DNA of 64,000 bases from Eremophila alpestris peregrina (Eukaryota; Chordata; Aves; Passeriformes; Alaudidae). The DNA lies in NCBI GenBank assembly GCA_009792885.1, contig WMCF01000016.1:9037062-9101061 (forward strand), in the 5' to 3' direction. Numbering within the stretch: the stretch's first letter is position 1; every line of letters begins with the position of its first letter. Positions 13,801 to 26,200 of this stretch are shown here, one piece after another. Under the pieces are notes generated by a model. The model made no database searches. It saw only the letters and a list, made by a program, of their open reading frames with translations, and was not told the DNA's origin. The position numbers and the translations under genes are program-made.

Positions 13801-16800
13801 TGGCAAAATAAGCCTAAGGACCACCAGGCTCTGCTCCAGATGCATCTCCTCTGAATGCTGAGGAAGGTGACTTCCAAAGGCTCACCTTTATTCCTCGTGA
13901 CAAGAGCCTCAATTGCAATCTTCTTGGCTGGTAGTTTTTCTTCATCTGCATACCTTGTGAGGTCCCAGCTTGACTATATCACTGTTTTTGCACCACAAAA
14001 CACCTGTTCATCCTCCTGTGGGAAGCCCTGATCTCTGCAAATACCTGCTGGGCTGTTGTTGGGAGGCACTGCTTGCTGCTGATGTGGCAGGGTTGGATCA
14101 ACCTGCTGAACTAAGAAGGCAGAGGTCATGAGCTATGGGGCAGGGGGCAGAGCTTGTGCCTTCCTAGGTGCTTTGGAAGTGACCAGCATGCTTCCTTTCC
14201 ACCTTTCCATGCTAAACTGGGACCTCAGTTTGTGCTCCCTTGGGTTTGCAAAGCTCAGTGCTAGAATCTGGAAAATGTTGGGCTTTACATGGCGGAGAAG
14301 ACTGTGCACTTAGGATGAACGTAATCAGTTGTGGAACCATTTCTTTCATTTCAACCACCTCATAGCATAGAAACATCCCCAGTAACAGCACAGCTTTTTG
14401 AGCCTTGTATGCAGAATAATCTCTTCAGTGCTGCCCTTGCTTGCAGCTATGCTGTTTAGTCAGGGTCTAATCCAGTTCAGATGAGGCTGTACTGCTTCTT
14501 TGACATGTCAGTCTGTTATGTGGTGCAATGCAGCCAGGTACCCTGCATTGTTGTTAAAAGCAAAGTAAATAAGACACTGTCCATCTCCTCCCTCCCACCC
14601 CTGAGCCTGCCTGTCTCTCTCCCTGAATGTGGGCTCTGGAGAGTTATTTAGCCAAAGGCTAAATCACATTATGTCATACATATTAACAGGAAGCAAAGCA
14701 AGTCTCAGCAGACACCTGAGCAGATGCCAAATGTCAAATTTGATGGAAAATGCTTAATTATTTTTCCAAAGCCTACTTGGTTTTTTTTCCTCCTCCTGTG
14801 TTTTCTGAAAATTCCTCTTTTGCAGTGTGAAATGTCTTCCCTGATTCAACCCTTGGCTCAGCTTTCCAGAATGGAGCTTCTTGTTCCTATAAGAAGCTGA
14901 GAAACTCAGATGAGGAAGCTTGGAAGAATGTGATCATTTCAACATTGTCCTTTCAGCTTTTGTTCTCAGTTTCATGATCTTCTATGGAATTGTTCTGGGG
15001 ATTTGAGGTTTTATTTCTGCTTTCTGTCCCTCATCTCTTCAGTGGGTTTTTGCACTTTTATCTCTTTGGCTGTATTTCTACCACTCACTTTGTTCCATGA
15101 GAGTGAGTTCAGAGAGTGTGGTGGTGATGTGATGGAACTTGAGAGTAGATGTGCTTGGGAGTGAGTCTGTGCTTCTGAGTGAAATTGCAGGTCAAACTCA
15201 GATGATGGGAGTCTGAAATGTGCAAAAACTTGTTACGGGAACTGTGCATGATGTGTGTGAGATTCTACTCACTGTAGTAAAGCTGGTCAGGGTACAAGCT
15301 TAAAACTCTCTTCCCACAGCGAAGGTGAGTGCATTGTCCATAAGGCTATTCTGGGAGGACCTCTATTTTCTCCTTGCTGTACTTTGCTGTTGGTCTAGTG
15401 ATGAATTCAGGTGAGTTTTGTCCATAGGTGGGACAAATGTGTGTTTATGAAATTGTTACTCTTCAAGGATAAAAAATGCTGCCCTACAAAGACGCAGCAG
15501 TTGGGGTTTGTAACCATTCAGTGAGGATTTAAATACACAGTCTAGATTTAGGCTGGTGCTATTTCCAGGAGCTGTATTTTAGCTCTTGGAGAGCTTCATA
15601 TGCAGAGGTTGAGAGCTGTGCCACCAGCAGAAGCTTTACGTATCCCAAAGGGTGGAAGACAGGGGAAGGAAGGCTGCAGAAACCAAGAGGGCTTTTGGGA
15701 GCTGAGGCAGTCATGGGGACACTGAAGGTGACTCACACAGTGCTGCTCCCACAAGTGGGGCAGCTGCTGTGCCTGCAATGCTGCCTCAGTGCTGTGCAGC
15801 CACTGCCTGGGGCTTTGCACCAGTGAGAGCAGCCACCTTCCTGCACCATGGGCAATGTGGTTTCTCCTTTGCAGACAAGGAAATGATGAGCTCAGAGGTC
15901 TGGAAGAAATAGGTCTTTTTCTTTAGGAAACTTCCCTGGTTTTATGCCTTTTCTAGCTTTTCCTGTTTCTTGTACCATCCAAGCACTGAGCAGTGCAGTT
16001 GCTGCAGAGCACAGCCCAGGCTGTGTAGCCTGTACATGGAGCCTGTTGAGAGTACAGAAATGAGATATGTTGTGTTTTTTCATAATTGATATATTTTCTG
16101 TGATAAATGAATTTCCTGCACTTGGATTTCCCTGCTTTCCAGATCTGCCTGTGTATCTGCCCCTAACCCTTCCCTTTGCTGAGTCTCCCCTGTCCCATGG
16201 GGACAACCCAGCAGCAGTAGAGCTCTTCCTCATGCAGCATCTCCCAGCACAGAGGGGGCCATGATCTGGGAGGAGGGGCAGGGATGGTGGTGTGTGCATT
16301 TACTGTTGTGTAGTATTTTCATAGAGATGGGAAACTAGACAGCATCTCCAGGACCTGAGAGCTGCATGGCAGGGCTCAAGGAGCCTCTAGCATGGCATTA
16401 CCATAAAAAAGTGAATTGTGAGAAGAAGAGATTGATGTGAACTTTGTTCTCTTTAAAGAGTAGTTCCCTTAATGCCCCCCATGCTCTCACCTTCACCTGA
16501 GCAGCCTTTGCCATCTTCCAGCAGTCCTTGTCCACGGGGGTGTCTGGACTCACACTGGGTCTCTCCCATCGGGCTCTGGTGTTTGGAACATCTTCAGCCC
16601 CATCCAGAAGCAAACCCAGAGCAATTCACTTTGATGTGTGAAGTCTGAATTAATGAAATGACTGAATTAATGTTTTTTTGCCTCTTGGGGAAGTGAGCAA
16701 GGGGAGTGTGTTGGCCTACATTTCATCAGAGGGAAAAACTTGTTTAGTTGTATGCACAGAACCAAGATATTTTAGACTGTTTGGTCTCTGTGTTGATCCA

Positions 16801-18338
16801 GTGCAGGATCTCCAAACATGCTCCATTTCCCATGCAGCCATTTCTTGCAGACTCTTTGCAGAGCTGCTGGCCAAAACAAGGGCAAAGTGAAACTTTCTTT
16901 TATTTATTTTCTTGAAAATTGAAATGAGACTTTGAAGAAGAAACATTTTTTCTGGCTGTTTGTAGCAGGACCTTGTTGGAGACCAGAAACTCCCTCACTT
17001 CTGAGGAGGAAGTTCAATTTCATAATAGTTGTGAAGCACTTGGATGCTGCAGTGATTTACTGTTATAGAGGAAGTATGACCATGTGACCCTGGATTTAGA
17101 GCAGCCTTTGACTGGGGTGAGGTGAATTGGGCTCTGAGAGGCCCCTGGATCTATAGGATCTGTAGATTCATTGGTGTGTGGAAGGCCTGCTGCCTTTTGG
17201 GTATCACCATTAAACCACTGAATAGAAAGGAGATGAAACTCTGGATTAAAAATAGTACATATCCTATAATTAAAAATGTGCAAGTTCATATTTATGTACT
17301 CAGAGGCTGAATTAAAGTAATAAGAACCCTTAAATGTGCATTTTATAAAGCTTTCATCATGCAGTTTATAGTTTTAATATTCTTGCACCTGGTTCTGTTT
17401 CATGTGGGGTTTTTTATGAGCAATCTGTCTGGAGTGGTCAGGGCTGGTGCAGGCAGTGGCAGTGTTTGCACATGGCTTTCTGAGCACACAGAAGTGGGAG
17501 CTGGCAGCCTGGGGCCAGCCCTGTGTGCCAGCAGATCAGCTTCCCTGTGTCCTGGCACCGTGGTGCCTTGCTAAATCATGCTCTGAGCCCCCTCCACACA
17601 AGGCAGGCTTTTCCAGTTATCACTTGTTCAGCTGAATCTCAGCTGGACTCTTTTCACTGGACAGGGCAGAATGCTTTAGTATTCTAATTAGTCATTAATT
17701 GGGGGTGTGAGGTCTTAATAGTGCCTGGTGTGTTACAGGAGCTGCTCAGCATCTTGCAGGACGAAACCCCAACTTGTTTGCTCAACTCCAGCATTGAGCA
17801 AACTGCAAATGGGGAGGGAACAAGAAGATGTTTGGTTGATGGTGGGGGTTTTTTGTGTGTGCGTTTTTTTTTTTCTTTTTTGAAACCAAGTCATCTTCTC
17901 CATACAAAATAGCCCTAAGAGAGTGAGCATTTTTCTGCAGTAATATTGATTGTTTTTCTGTGGTGCTTCCTCACAGCAACAATGTGTTGCTGTGGTTCCT
18001 CTTAATTGTTCTGGCAGGGGATTTTTAACAATTATTTTTCTTTGCACAAAATGCTCTTGATAATTGATCCTGAATCAAAGGTAAAGGAACAGGGCATAAC
18101 TGAGAGGTTATGAATTTGCAGCAAGTTTTGTTCATTTGCCAAATTTCGTGGGTTCTGCTTGGTCCTTTTTATTAGCTTTATTTATCTGGGTAGAAACCCT
18201 CCGAGATTACAATCTCAGGTTCCAGGATGATTTGTCCTGGCTTTGAAAAATGGTCTCCAAACCATCTCAGAGGTGACGCTCTGGCTGTTCTTTTTTGCTA
18301 CTTGTAATCTGTCCTGTTGCTATAGGAAGCTGTAAATG

Positions 18339-18354
18339 GTTTGTTTGTTTGTTT
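18339..18354. repeat. (GTTT)n microsatellite
   Basis: Four GTTT units in a row. Confidence 0.9.
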
Positions 18355-20244
18355 CTTTTCCTACACAGCCCCTGTAAATCTTTTCTCCCTTCCTCAGGGC
18401 GTGAGTTATGACTTGTAGGAGGTTAGTGAAAATCAACCCGAGAGGGATGGGAAGTATCAATTTGCTGTAAGTCATTTTTTGTAAAGGCTAGGAGAAACAC
18501 TTGTAGAAATCACAGCTCTGGGCCTCTTGATGAGTGTCCCCCCTGTTTGTGGCTCAGCAGTGGCGTGGGTTGTGTTGCTCTCCCCTGATGTGGGGCAGCA
18601 AAGGGAGGAGCAGGGGGTACATTGCCACCCTGTGTGCAGACCCCTTCCTCCAGATCCACCATGGAAAAAAGGCTTGGCAAAGCTCTGATATCAGTGCTGG
18701 CACTGCTGCTTTCCCCTCGCATAAAAATAAGCCTCCCACATAGCTCAGCTTAGCGGCAATCCTAAATTGTGAAATATTTTCCAAAAGGCCACGGCACTGG
18801 CAGACCTGCATGTGGGTGATGTCTTGTCAGGTATTCAGGGTGGACCTGTGAGATAGGACTTTAAAGGACAAGGAGTTTAAAGGGAGGTATTTGCCATTTC
18901 AACAAATTTTATTTAGGTTTTGCAGTGAGAAGGCCCTTTAGGAAGAGCAGGAGGATGGGTCTGACCATGCTGATGTCAGTTTGGATTTAGCTGTCTTAAA
19001 GGGAATGAGGTTAGTCTAGACTGGCACCAGCATAAAAGAAGAGGGCAGAATTAGGCTTATGATATCTAAAGAAGTCTTAGGTCCTGATTCATCAAAGGAT
19101 TTAAGTGTGGCTGAATTCTTCCTAAAGCTCAAATGTTAGCATTTTGCTGACAGAAGATGTTTATTTTTTGTTCAGAAACATCAGAAAGGACAAAGAGGAA
19201 CACTTTAGAAGTGGTTTCCTTCTGACTAGAAATATAATTGGCTCTAAATTTGGGGATAAACAGGAAAAAACATGTTTTAGGCTGAGAATTTCTTGTATGC
19301 TAAATAATGTATTTTACTGCAGAAAGCAGCTTCTAATGCAAATATTGTGTCAGTTGCAATGACAACAGTGGTATAATTAATTTTGATAATGAAAGAACAT
19401 ACTATTATTTTGAACCAAAGAAGCTACAGAGTGGTCATCCTGTAGGATTTTTATTTTACTGGCTCTAACTTATTTCTGTATGATGTTGTAATTGTGACAT
19501 AATCACAATCTTGAGATAATACAAGCACTTGACTGCCCTCTATGCATCAAAATACCCCAGAGATGTAATTATCTCATGGCTACTGTATTTTCTGACAAGT
19601 CTGATAGCTTAAATATTGCAGACCCTGAACACTGATAAACACAGAAAACATTAAATATTCATTTGCGGAGACATGTATTTATAAAAATCCTATTTCTCCA
19701 TTGAGTGAATGGTGGTTTTCAGGTCACCCAATTCAATAACTATGAGCATATTTTGAGGACTCTGGAATTCTTCCTCATTTAAAGTTCCATAGGTTTTTTC
19801 GGGGGGGCAAAATAAATGCAGGAGCCTACTTAGCTAGGAAAATGAATATATTTGTTTCACAGTTTGTTCTGCTGATAGTCCCTGTGTACTGCATGTTGAA
19901 CTGTGCTGGCCTTGTTGTTGCACATCCATGGGAATGTGCAGTGCTGTGTGCTGGGCTGCAGCTCTTCCCACCCTTTGCAGGGCACAGACCTCCCACCCTC
20001 CTCGTGGTTCACTGTGGGGAGGGACACAGCCTTGGTCTGGCTGCAGGAGGGGAGTAAAGCTTCCATTTCAGTTCTTGTCTCCCTGATCATGGTGAACTAA
20101 ACTTCATTTTTTCAAATTGTTACAAAGTTCTTGACTTTACTGCAGGATGAGCAAATCCATCTCTCCTCTCACCAAAAGTGTCCTTCGTGTGTCTTGAAGC
20201 AGTGGATACCTCCACAGACATTTGTGGCCAAAGCAGCTCCTTTT

Positions 20245-20287
20245 GTTGGACCTGGGTTTGGCCACCTGTTGGACCTGGGTTTGGCCC
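20245..20287. repeat. Two-copy tandem duplication, 23-bp period
   Basis: The sequence gttggacctgggtttggcc occurs at 20245 and again at 20268, separated by cacct. The two copies are identical over 19 bases, so the duplication is recent. Confidence 0.85.
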
Positions 20288-23200
20288 AGAACTGTCTGGG
20301 ACGCCTCCAGTTCTGAAAGAAAAAATGACCAGGGCTAGTAGCAAATGTTAGAAGATGCCTCAGCTTTTAAAAAGCAAAACAATTTGTTCCCAGCTGTGTC
20401 AGCACAAGTTCTCCAATTCACCTTTTGGAGAGTGGCATTTATTTGTGGCTGTGTATCCCCTGTTTGTGTGACCTGTGGTGTCCATACTGTACATGTATGA
20501 GTGCTGTGCATGGCCTGGGTCACTTTGGAGTCTGTATCTGTGTTGCATTGCCTGCTGGAAGTGCCAGGTTTGCTCCTTTAAAGAAGGTGGGGATCTCTCC
20601 AATGAGTTTTGAGCAGTGCATTAGTGTCACCTCTGCAGTAAATGGTGCAGGAAAATCAGCTGGGAGCACTCACAGCAGAGCAGAAAGAGGTGTCTGTGCC
20701 TCAGAGGCTTTCTGCTGGTGTGCCCCACTGAAGTGATGGATAAATCCAGGGGCTGCATTTTCCTCAGTGACAAATCTTCCCCTTGTAATTGTCTGAAACA
20801 TGACTTGTGCTAAGCTGGACAAGCTGAGCAGTTGTGCTGCTGTTTGTGTTCATCCAAAAGTCACAAGCAGTGAGGGGTGCTCTGCCTCCAATGTAAGGCA
20901 ACAGAGAAGGATCCAACATGTGTGGGCTTATTTTAAGGGAAAAGAAAAGAGGAAAAGCACAATGAATCCCAGGTGGCCAACCCACTGGCTCTTTCTCTTG
21001 CCCTGACTAATAATCCATTACAGGGAAAATTACCTGCTGATGTACCAACGTTCAGGCGTGGTACATGAAGGGAAGACATTCTCTGGATCCAAACAGTCAA
21101 ACTGCTTCTAGCTGGAGCTGTGTCTTCTGTAACAGGTAGGTGCAGGAGCAACTTTTGTAGAAGTGAAGAGCCTCCTGTGCTATGCTTATTGAAGAAAAAA
21201 TAACAAAGCCCTGCATTTCCAGACATGCCATGGCTTCAGGTTGGGGTTTTCCTGCTGTGGTGATGTAGAACTGTATGGGTTTGCAGTACCAATCTGTGGT
21301 GATGCTTTTGCTTTTGGAATTTAATGTTCTGGTTCAGTCCTTCTGCAGAGCCTAACTGTCATCATGCCCTTATGTTAAAAAAAAAAAGAAAATAAGGACT
21401 CAAAATGCCTTTGTTGTGTGTTTTTGATCTGTTCAGCTCTGAGGAAACCTTTCTGGTATCACCCACCCCAAGTATATAGCTATGTGGTTTAAAGGAGACC
21501 TATCACTTTTATGCTTTATGTACTTGAAAGGAAGTTAAATAAATAGCTCCTTTATTCCTTTTAGTTTGTCTTGGACTCTTCACCCCTAAGAAATTGTGAA
21601 GCCAAGTGGAATAAGGAAAGGGCTGCATAGCAAGCAGTTTGCCCATGAAATGCATTTGTTTTTAATTGCCTCATTAAGTCAGGCTATGATGGATTATATG
21701 ACCTTACCCAATGCAGCTTGACATAATGGGCTGCTGTCAGAAGTTCTGGAATAACTGAGTGATATTCACTTGACTGGGGTTTTCTTGCTTGTGTTTTTAG
21801 CCCTGTTGGTCGCTCGCAGTGCTTATACACATTAACAATGTCTTGGCATGAGTAAAGGCAAGGTCATTAATGCTTTTTGTCATGATTACTTGATAGGCTT
21901 GTTGTTCCACCAGGAATTAATGCCTTGCTGGTGGCACAGGAAGGAGGTGTGAGGCTGTCATGCTGTGCTGCAGTGGGGTGGGTGTTGGGCTCACAGATTT
22001 CTCATGGTCCCTCCTGAGGCTCTGTCCATCAGCTGCTATCAGGGATTGCAGCCAGTGACAGCACAGCCATTCCCAGCAACTCACTGAGCAATTTTCAGCT
22101 GAGGTATTTTAAATGATTTGGCTGGTGTTTCATAAACATGGCTTGAGGAGGCCTCTCCATGTTGCACATTGGTTTTGGAGAGGGGCAAAGCAAATGGAGG
22201 TGTTGTGTCCAAGGCAAAGCAAGGTGGCTTGGCAGCAGGAGCTGGCTTTGCTCCCTCCTTGAGGGAACAGGAGCCCTCTCATTTCCTGGCATGTGTTGGT
22301 GGCTTGTGTAATGGAGAGATACCAGAACATCCTCCTGTTCCCATGACAGATGAGGTTTGTAGGTTTCAAACTATTTAAATAAGACTTTTAGCCACTAAAA
22401 AAGTAGAAGAAAAAACTCCCACTCTCAGGTAAATCATTATGCTGCATTTGTTTTCTGAACTCTCTAATAATAATATAAAAAAGCCATTTTGAATGCTATT
22501 CCTTTTGCCTTTTCAATTTCTCCCTTGGAATCTCTCATCTGTTAAATTAGTTTTTGGATTCATCCCAGACTTATGAATATTTCTTTGTCCCTCTTTGCTT
22601 ATCTGTCTCTACTCCCCCATTCTTTTCCAGAATAATTTCCAGTGGATGCGTTTTTTGGAAACAGTATTTCCATGTGTAGGTGTTACTCACCCAGCTCATC
22701 TTTCCTTAAATACTGATTTTTTTTACATCCTGGATGGTTCTGTTTAATTGCCAGGAGCTGGACTGTTGACTTGGATGAAGCCCCACTGTATGTAAGTGCT
22801 CTTACAAGCATTGATTAGGATGGCAGGTTTTGACAGCTGAGTCAGCCAGAAACCTTGAAATACACCATTTGGGACTGTTTGTTGGTGATAATGAGTCTCA
22901 ACTGCCACGGACTTTTATTATTTTTTTTTCCAAAACTTTAGAGTTTTCTCCTTTATTAGAATGAGGGCATTCTTCAGACTCCCTTGAAATGGATGCAGCA
23001 CCTCCTGTTTTCCTGCAGTGGTCATTGCTATGGATAGTTTTGAAGGGAACGAGTGAGATTTTGGAATTTTTTTGGAGATAATGCATTTATTTGTTTATTT
23101 ACGTAAAAGCTCACTGAGAAACTGATTTCCATAATCATTCTTGAGGTTTGTGGGACAAAAATGAATTCTAAATCAGAATGCATCCAAACTTTAAACTTTT

Positions 23201-26200
23201 CCCAGGAAGTTGAAATTTTAGTGTATTCCTTACAAAAACACTGAAATGTATTTCCAGGAGAGTAGATGCCTTCTGGCATTTCTGTGGGAACTGAACTTGG
23301 CATTATTCTTACCAGCTTCATTTGAGTTCTGCAGGGGGAGGTGGTAGAAGAGTGAGAAAACTCGTATCAAGTCAAATTTGTAGTTGCTGGGGCTTTGCAG
23401 CCTCTGCAGCTCCATGGATCCCATGGATTCTAGGCCAGGAATGAACTTGCAAGTGTCAGACAGGGCTGAGCAGGCTGCTGTGCCACTGTGGTGTGTGTTT
23501 GTAGCATACAAAGAGAAAACTCAGCTGCACACCCTTCTCATTTGGCCTCCAGCCATTTGGTCCAGACTCCTTGCACAGCCTGACATTCATCCATCCCTCC
23601 TCTCTTTTCCCTGTTGAGCTTTTCCTGACAGATCCTTAAATTAGCTGGTTTCTGAACATTTTCTGTGTTGTGGCTTCCGTGGACATGGAAACCTTGGAGA
23701 AACACAGCAGAGCCAGCCAGTAGCAAGGCTCCCCTCATGAAAATGCAGCTGCTTCTGTCAAAGTTCTCTTAAGGCCTGTCAGTCCTTTGGAAAAGCACAC
23801 ATTTAATCAGAAATCTTTTATTTCTGTTCCTCCTCTCTCTACTCATCCATTTCCTTGTTCCCATTCCCAAGCTTGTCTTTGTCTTTTACTTCCAACCCCA
23901 AGTTCTGGTACCAAGTGCCATTTTTGGGCTGCCAGCCCCTTGCAAGCAGCCAGACCTAGCATGTTTTAGAAAAATGCAAGCAGCTTCTCTGGGGCAACAG
24001 AGGAAGCCACAGAGCTGAAAGCTAGTCCTGATAGAATCCAGGGAGGTTTTGCTGTCATGAAGTTCTTTAGCAAGAGCTGTTGCTTGTTTGGAGCTGCTGT
24101 GCAGTGATTATTTTTCAATAAGAGCTTCAACTTCACCTGAGTACATCTGTAGTGATTACAGGACTAAACCTAAATATCTGGGGAGAACATGCTAAACTTC
24201 ACTGCTGCTGGTGACAGGCTTTAGTTATGCCTGCCTCCACAAGCCTGTGGCTTTAGACATCTGCCTCATTTGGGCTTCCTGCGAATGACACCCCCAAGGA
24301 GCTTAGGGGACTGCAATAATCTGTACTGACAGAATGTGGTGTGCAAATGTCCCTCCTTAACTGTTTTGCTGATGCATGACTTCAGTGTGGAAACAAAGGA
24401 AGATTGATGGCAGAGAGCAAGTTGAAATCACACTGATGTTTAGGCTTTACCTGGGTTAGGCACTGGAGAAGGAAATAAATGGAAGAGGGAAATTGGGTCC
24501 AGAAGTGTCATTCCTTTTGTTTCTTAACTGTCTAAGGTACTGGTGAGGGAACTCAGCATCTTGTGCCAGAAGCACCACTGTGAACTGCTTTGCTTGGCAG
24601 TGCCATCTTTTTAGAGCATTTTGTTTCAATTCCCTCAGAACCTCAGTGGGAGAGCTGAGTCTCTGAACAGCTGTAATGAGCCCATGAGCTCATTTCCAAA
24701 TGGGGTCTCCTGAGGACATTAAGAAGGTGATGGGATTTGGGAGAAGCAGTGAGCTGGCTGCTTCTCACTGGCAACTTCAAGGGTCAGCAGAGCCTGCAAT
24801 AACAGGGAACAAAGCCAGCCAGGATGCTCTGGAACATGGGCTGAGATCCTGGGTGGAAACTAAGGGAAGAGGAGGAAGACAGTGAGAAACCTGGGAATAG
24901 CTTTCTTCTTGCAGCTCTCAACAAAGCTGAGCCCTGGCCATAAAAAACCCCTAATTTGAAAGGGAGAATGGCATTGCTTTTCCTCCTAAATACGCTCGGA
25001 TCCTTGTGTTATAGACCTGATTGTGTCATCTGAGTGTTTGAATGTATTTGAGTTCTCAGAGCATCTCAAATGGTGCATGTGCTCCTATCCCTGTTTTCAG
25101 CTGGGTGGTTGTGGCCAAAGTCCTGCTGATTTCAAGGGGTTGGCTTGGCACCATGTGGTGTGGCCCATCACTTTGTACAGTCCTGAAGCAATGCCATTCA
25201 CCTCTCCTAGGGGTAAATCATGGATCCCCTACCAAGAAAAGGAAGGGTGTTTTGGGGCCAGTTGGCAGCTCTGAGATCTCTCCATGATCTGGCCAGAGGC
25301 ACTTAGAGTCTCAGCTATCTTCTGTTTGCAGGAGGCTGCCTGTACCTCAATTTTTTGATTGCAGTAAAACAGCCAGGGCTATTTCCACTGCAGTGATGGC
25401 AAGTAGGCTTTGGGTGTCTGTGAATGCCAGGGATTAAATGTCAGTCACCAAATGTGTCACCCCACTTTTCCAGTGCTGTGGCTCTCACCTTACCTAGTGA
25501 GGCTTGCTATTTAATTGTTGCTGTTATGATCACACAGCAACCTTTGGAGGACAGAAGGGCACTGCAGGTGCTGGAACAGCTTGTGAACTACTAACAAACA
25601 AGTGAGAGAAATTAAGGTAATTGCAGAAAATTACCTGGAAAAGGAAATGTGTGAGTCAGATAAACTCATATTTTACTCAGGTGTTTTTAATAATTTCCCA
25701 TGATTAATGGCCACAGTCATTAATTTGTTTGCAGTATTGTTATTGTTACAGTGAAAACACCGTGGCCACTGTGAAGCACTGAAATTTATTTATGTGGTTG
25801 GTGTAGGTTTTGCTGTCTCTACAGCAATTGCAGCTCTTTATTCTTTTACAGGCATTTTTGGACAGCTAGTGTTTTCTTCCCCAGAAAAATTAACAAAAAG
25901 CCAAATATGCACCTGATGCTTTTAAAATCGTGAAGATTTTAAAAACCATCTGAGCTTTTTTTCTTTGGCAATTTTAATTCTGAGACCACATTCCCTTGAA
26001 ATAAGCATTAGCTTAGTATGAGTGGTTGGAAGTAGCTGGGTAAGTCTTTCATTGCTCTGCCAGGCCTGTGCTCTTTCATTTATTAAAGATTTTGAAATCC
26101 CCAACTTTAATTTCTGTAGCTGTGGTTAAGCTGGTAAGATGCTGCACACAGGAGGCAAACCTCCAACATTATCCTCTTTCTCTTTTGCCTTGATTTATTG

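Noticed and set aside
13315..13845. 176-codon minus-strand open frame, the longest in the window
   Set aside because: No recognisable domain, Cys/Pro/Ser/Gln-rich low-specificity composition, no promoter-like context and overlapping open frames in other registers. Fits chance in a GC-richer patch.
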